The position numbers were made by a program, and so were the translations under genes. Below the pieces are notes generated by a model. It was given only the letters and a program-made list of their open reading frames with translations, was not told where the DNA came from and ran no database searches. Positions 37,945 to 38,994 of a stretch of 38,994 nt of DNA are shown in pieces. Positions within the stretch are counted from its first letter, which is position 1, and each line of letters starts with the position of its first letter. The stretch is from Kiritimatiellia bacterium (GTDB taxonomy: Bacteria; Verrucomicrobiota; Kiritimatiellia; RFP12; UBA1067), in NCBI GenBank assembly GCA_017520845.1, contig JAFXEU010000079.1:1-38994 (forward strand). Reading direction: 5' to 3'.

Positions 37945-38994
37945 ATGGAAAGAATTAACATAGCAGGCGCATTTTTGGTTGCGTTGCTCATCTGCAATTC
38001 TGGGGTTGCGGAAACGCGTTGCGAATACGACGCTGACGGCAATGTGACGCGAGAGTCGTATTTCGGCGTGGACGGGAAGCCCGAGGCCGACAAAGACGGC
38101 ATTTTCGAGGTTCGGACTGAATACGGCAAGGATGGAAAGCAGAAAGGGAAAACATTGATATATGCAGTCGCGGGCGTCAAGCCGACGCGCGAAGACGGCA
38201 TTGCGGAAGAACGCTATGAATACGATGCGGACGGCAACCTGACGCGAGAGTCGTATTTCGGCTTGGATGGCAAACCCAAGGCCGACAAGAACGGCGTTTT
38301 CGAGGTTCGTAGGGAATACGACAAGGCCGGAAAGGTGATAAGAGGTGTGAGGATATATGCAGTCACGGGTGTCAAGCCTACGCGCGAAGACGGCATTGCG
38401 GAAGAACGCGCTGAATTCGACGAGAACGGCAATGTGGCAAGGGTGGCGTTTTTCGGCGTGGATGGGAAGCCCAAATCCGACAAGGACGGCGTTTTCAAGG
38501 TTCGGGTGGAATGCGATAAGGACGGGAAAATAAAGCGATATACGGATATATATGTAGTCACAGGCGTCAAGCCCACGCGCGAAAACGGCATTGCGGAAAA
38601 ACGCGTTGAATACGACGCGAACGGCAACTTGACGAAGATGTCCTATTTCGGCCTGGACGGAAGACCCAAGGCCGACAAGGACGGCGTTTTCGAGGGTCGC
38701 TGGGAATACGACAAGGCAGGGAAAAAGAAAAGAGGTGCGATGATATATGCAGTCGCAGGCGTCAAGCCGACGCACGAAAACGGCATTGCGGAAAGACGCG
38801 TTGAATACGACGCGAACGGCAACTTGACGAAGATGTCCTATTTCGGCCTGGACGGCAAGCCCACACTTTGTTTGCCGATAGGCTGTGCAGAGATCCGTCA
38901 TGAATATGACAAGCGCGGAAATAGAATCAGGGAGTCGTATTTCGGCGTAGACGGCAAACCGACGGCGGCACATTACAAAATTCGCATTGACGCA
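37945..38994 (+). CDS. Secreted YD-type repeat protein (partial, runs off the window)
   Basis: 350 codons are open to the window end, with no stop reached. The start is set by GGAGGT four bases upstream. A signal peptide (RINIAGAFLVALLICNSGVA, cut near 22) is followed by tandem 65-residue repeats beginning at residue 28. Each repeat contains EYDANGNLTKMSYFGLDGKP, ADKDGVFEVR, EYDK-x-GK, and IYAVAGVKPTRENGIAE. This resembles RHS/YD-type repeats, which form beta-rich shells or binding surfaces in exported proteins. Four full repeats are seen, and the fifth diverges after SYFGLDGKPT. The apparent long open frame on the opposite strand (37942-38973) is its shadow. What lies C-terminal, such as a toxin or anchor, is outside the window. 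Confidence 0.82.
   Translation, partial: MERINIAGAFLVALLICNSGVAETRCEYDADGNVTRESYFGVDGKPEADKDGIFEVRTEYGKDGKQKGKTLIYAVAGVKPTREDGIAEERYEYDADGNLTRESYFGLDGKPKADKNGVFEVRREYDKAGKVIRGVRIYAVTGVKPTREDGIAEERAEFDENGNVARVAFFGVDGKPKSDKDGVFKVRVECDKDGKIKRYTDIYVVTGVKPTRENGIAEKRVEYDANGNLTKMSYFGLDGRPKADKDGVFEGRWEYDKAGKKKRGAMIYAVAGVKPTHENGIAERRVEYDANGNLTKMSYFGLDGKPTLCLPIGCAEIRHEYDKRGNRIRESYFGVDGKPTAAHYKIRIDA
38026..38994 (+). repeat. Tandem 195-bp coding repeats
   Basis: Repeat units start at 38026, 38221, 38416, 38611 and 38806, an exact 195-bp (65-codon) period. DNA identity between units is high, for example TCCTATTTCGGCCTGGACGG in units 4 and 5, so copy number could change by recombination. Confidence 0.85.

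Noticed and set aside
37942..38973. 343-codon repetitive open frame on the minus strand
   Set aside because: It is the complement of the 195-bp coding repeats. The + strand frame has a signal peptide, a ribosome binding site and YD-type repeats.

Overview
The window is a chromosomal segment from a diderm (Gram-negative-type) bacterium. The evidence is ExbB/ExbD proton channels, a GspF/PilC platform protein, a beta-barrel-like protein ending in Phe, lipoboxes and a Tat-type lipoprotein signal. Giant exported beta-helix and Gly-rich proteins, exported Gfo/Idh/MocA oxidoreductases and a LamG-type secreted protein fit the PVC group (Verrucomicrobiota, Kiritimatiellota or Lentisphaerota), probably host- or gut-associated. 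That placement is inference from gene style; no rRNA is present. No tRNA, rRNA, IS element, prophage or CRISPR array was seen.

Region 1 (1-15.4 kb) is a surface-protein locus. Three large exported proteins (187-3060, 4858-7665, 11604-15212) share related signal peptides. The first two share an almost identical beta-helix block and the same terminator, while their N-terminal halves have diverged. A solitary AAA/DUF4143 ATPase under a triple-repeat promoter lies between the first two. A LamG protein plus GT8 and GT4 glycosyltransferases lie before the third. The second and third surface genes each carry a long 5' leader with its own sigma70-like promoter, a covarying stem-loop, a homopolymeric C tract (14 or 11 C) and a hairpin just before the ribosome binding site. 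This duplicated leader is the most novel signal in the window.

Region 2 (15.4-31.4 kb) is mostly housekeeping on the + strand: serA; gspF with two unknown genes; a stand-alone AICAR transformylase; an exbB-exbD-TPR-VWA operon in which the VWA protein has a TonB-like membrane anchor; nadE whose glutaminase domain has lost its catalytic Cys; an RNA m5U methyltransferase without Fe-S cysteines; secG; an SDR epimerase; a LUD protein; a hemolysin III; and folK. An SDR C-terminal remnant follows folK. Several of these genes have a TTTTGATATAAT promoter element, and two of them look leaderless.

Region 3 (31.5-39.0 kb) holds a PAS-AraC regulator divergent from an exported oxidoreductase pair and an outer-membrane-like protein, then an exported protein with two class I glutamine amidotransferase domains. 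After a highly structured leader of about 350 nt comes a secreted protein of 65-residue YD-type repeats that runs off the window end. Nearly everything is on the + strand with 1-17 nt overlaps, indicating tight operons.
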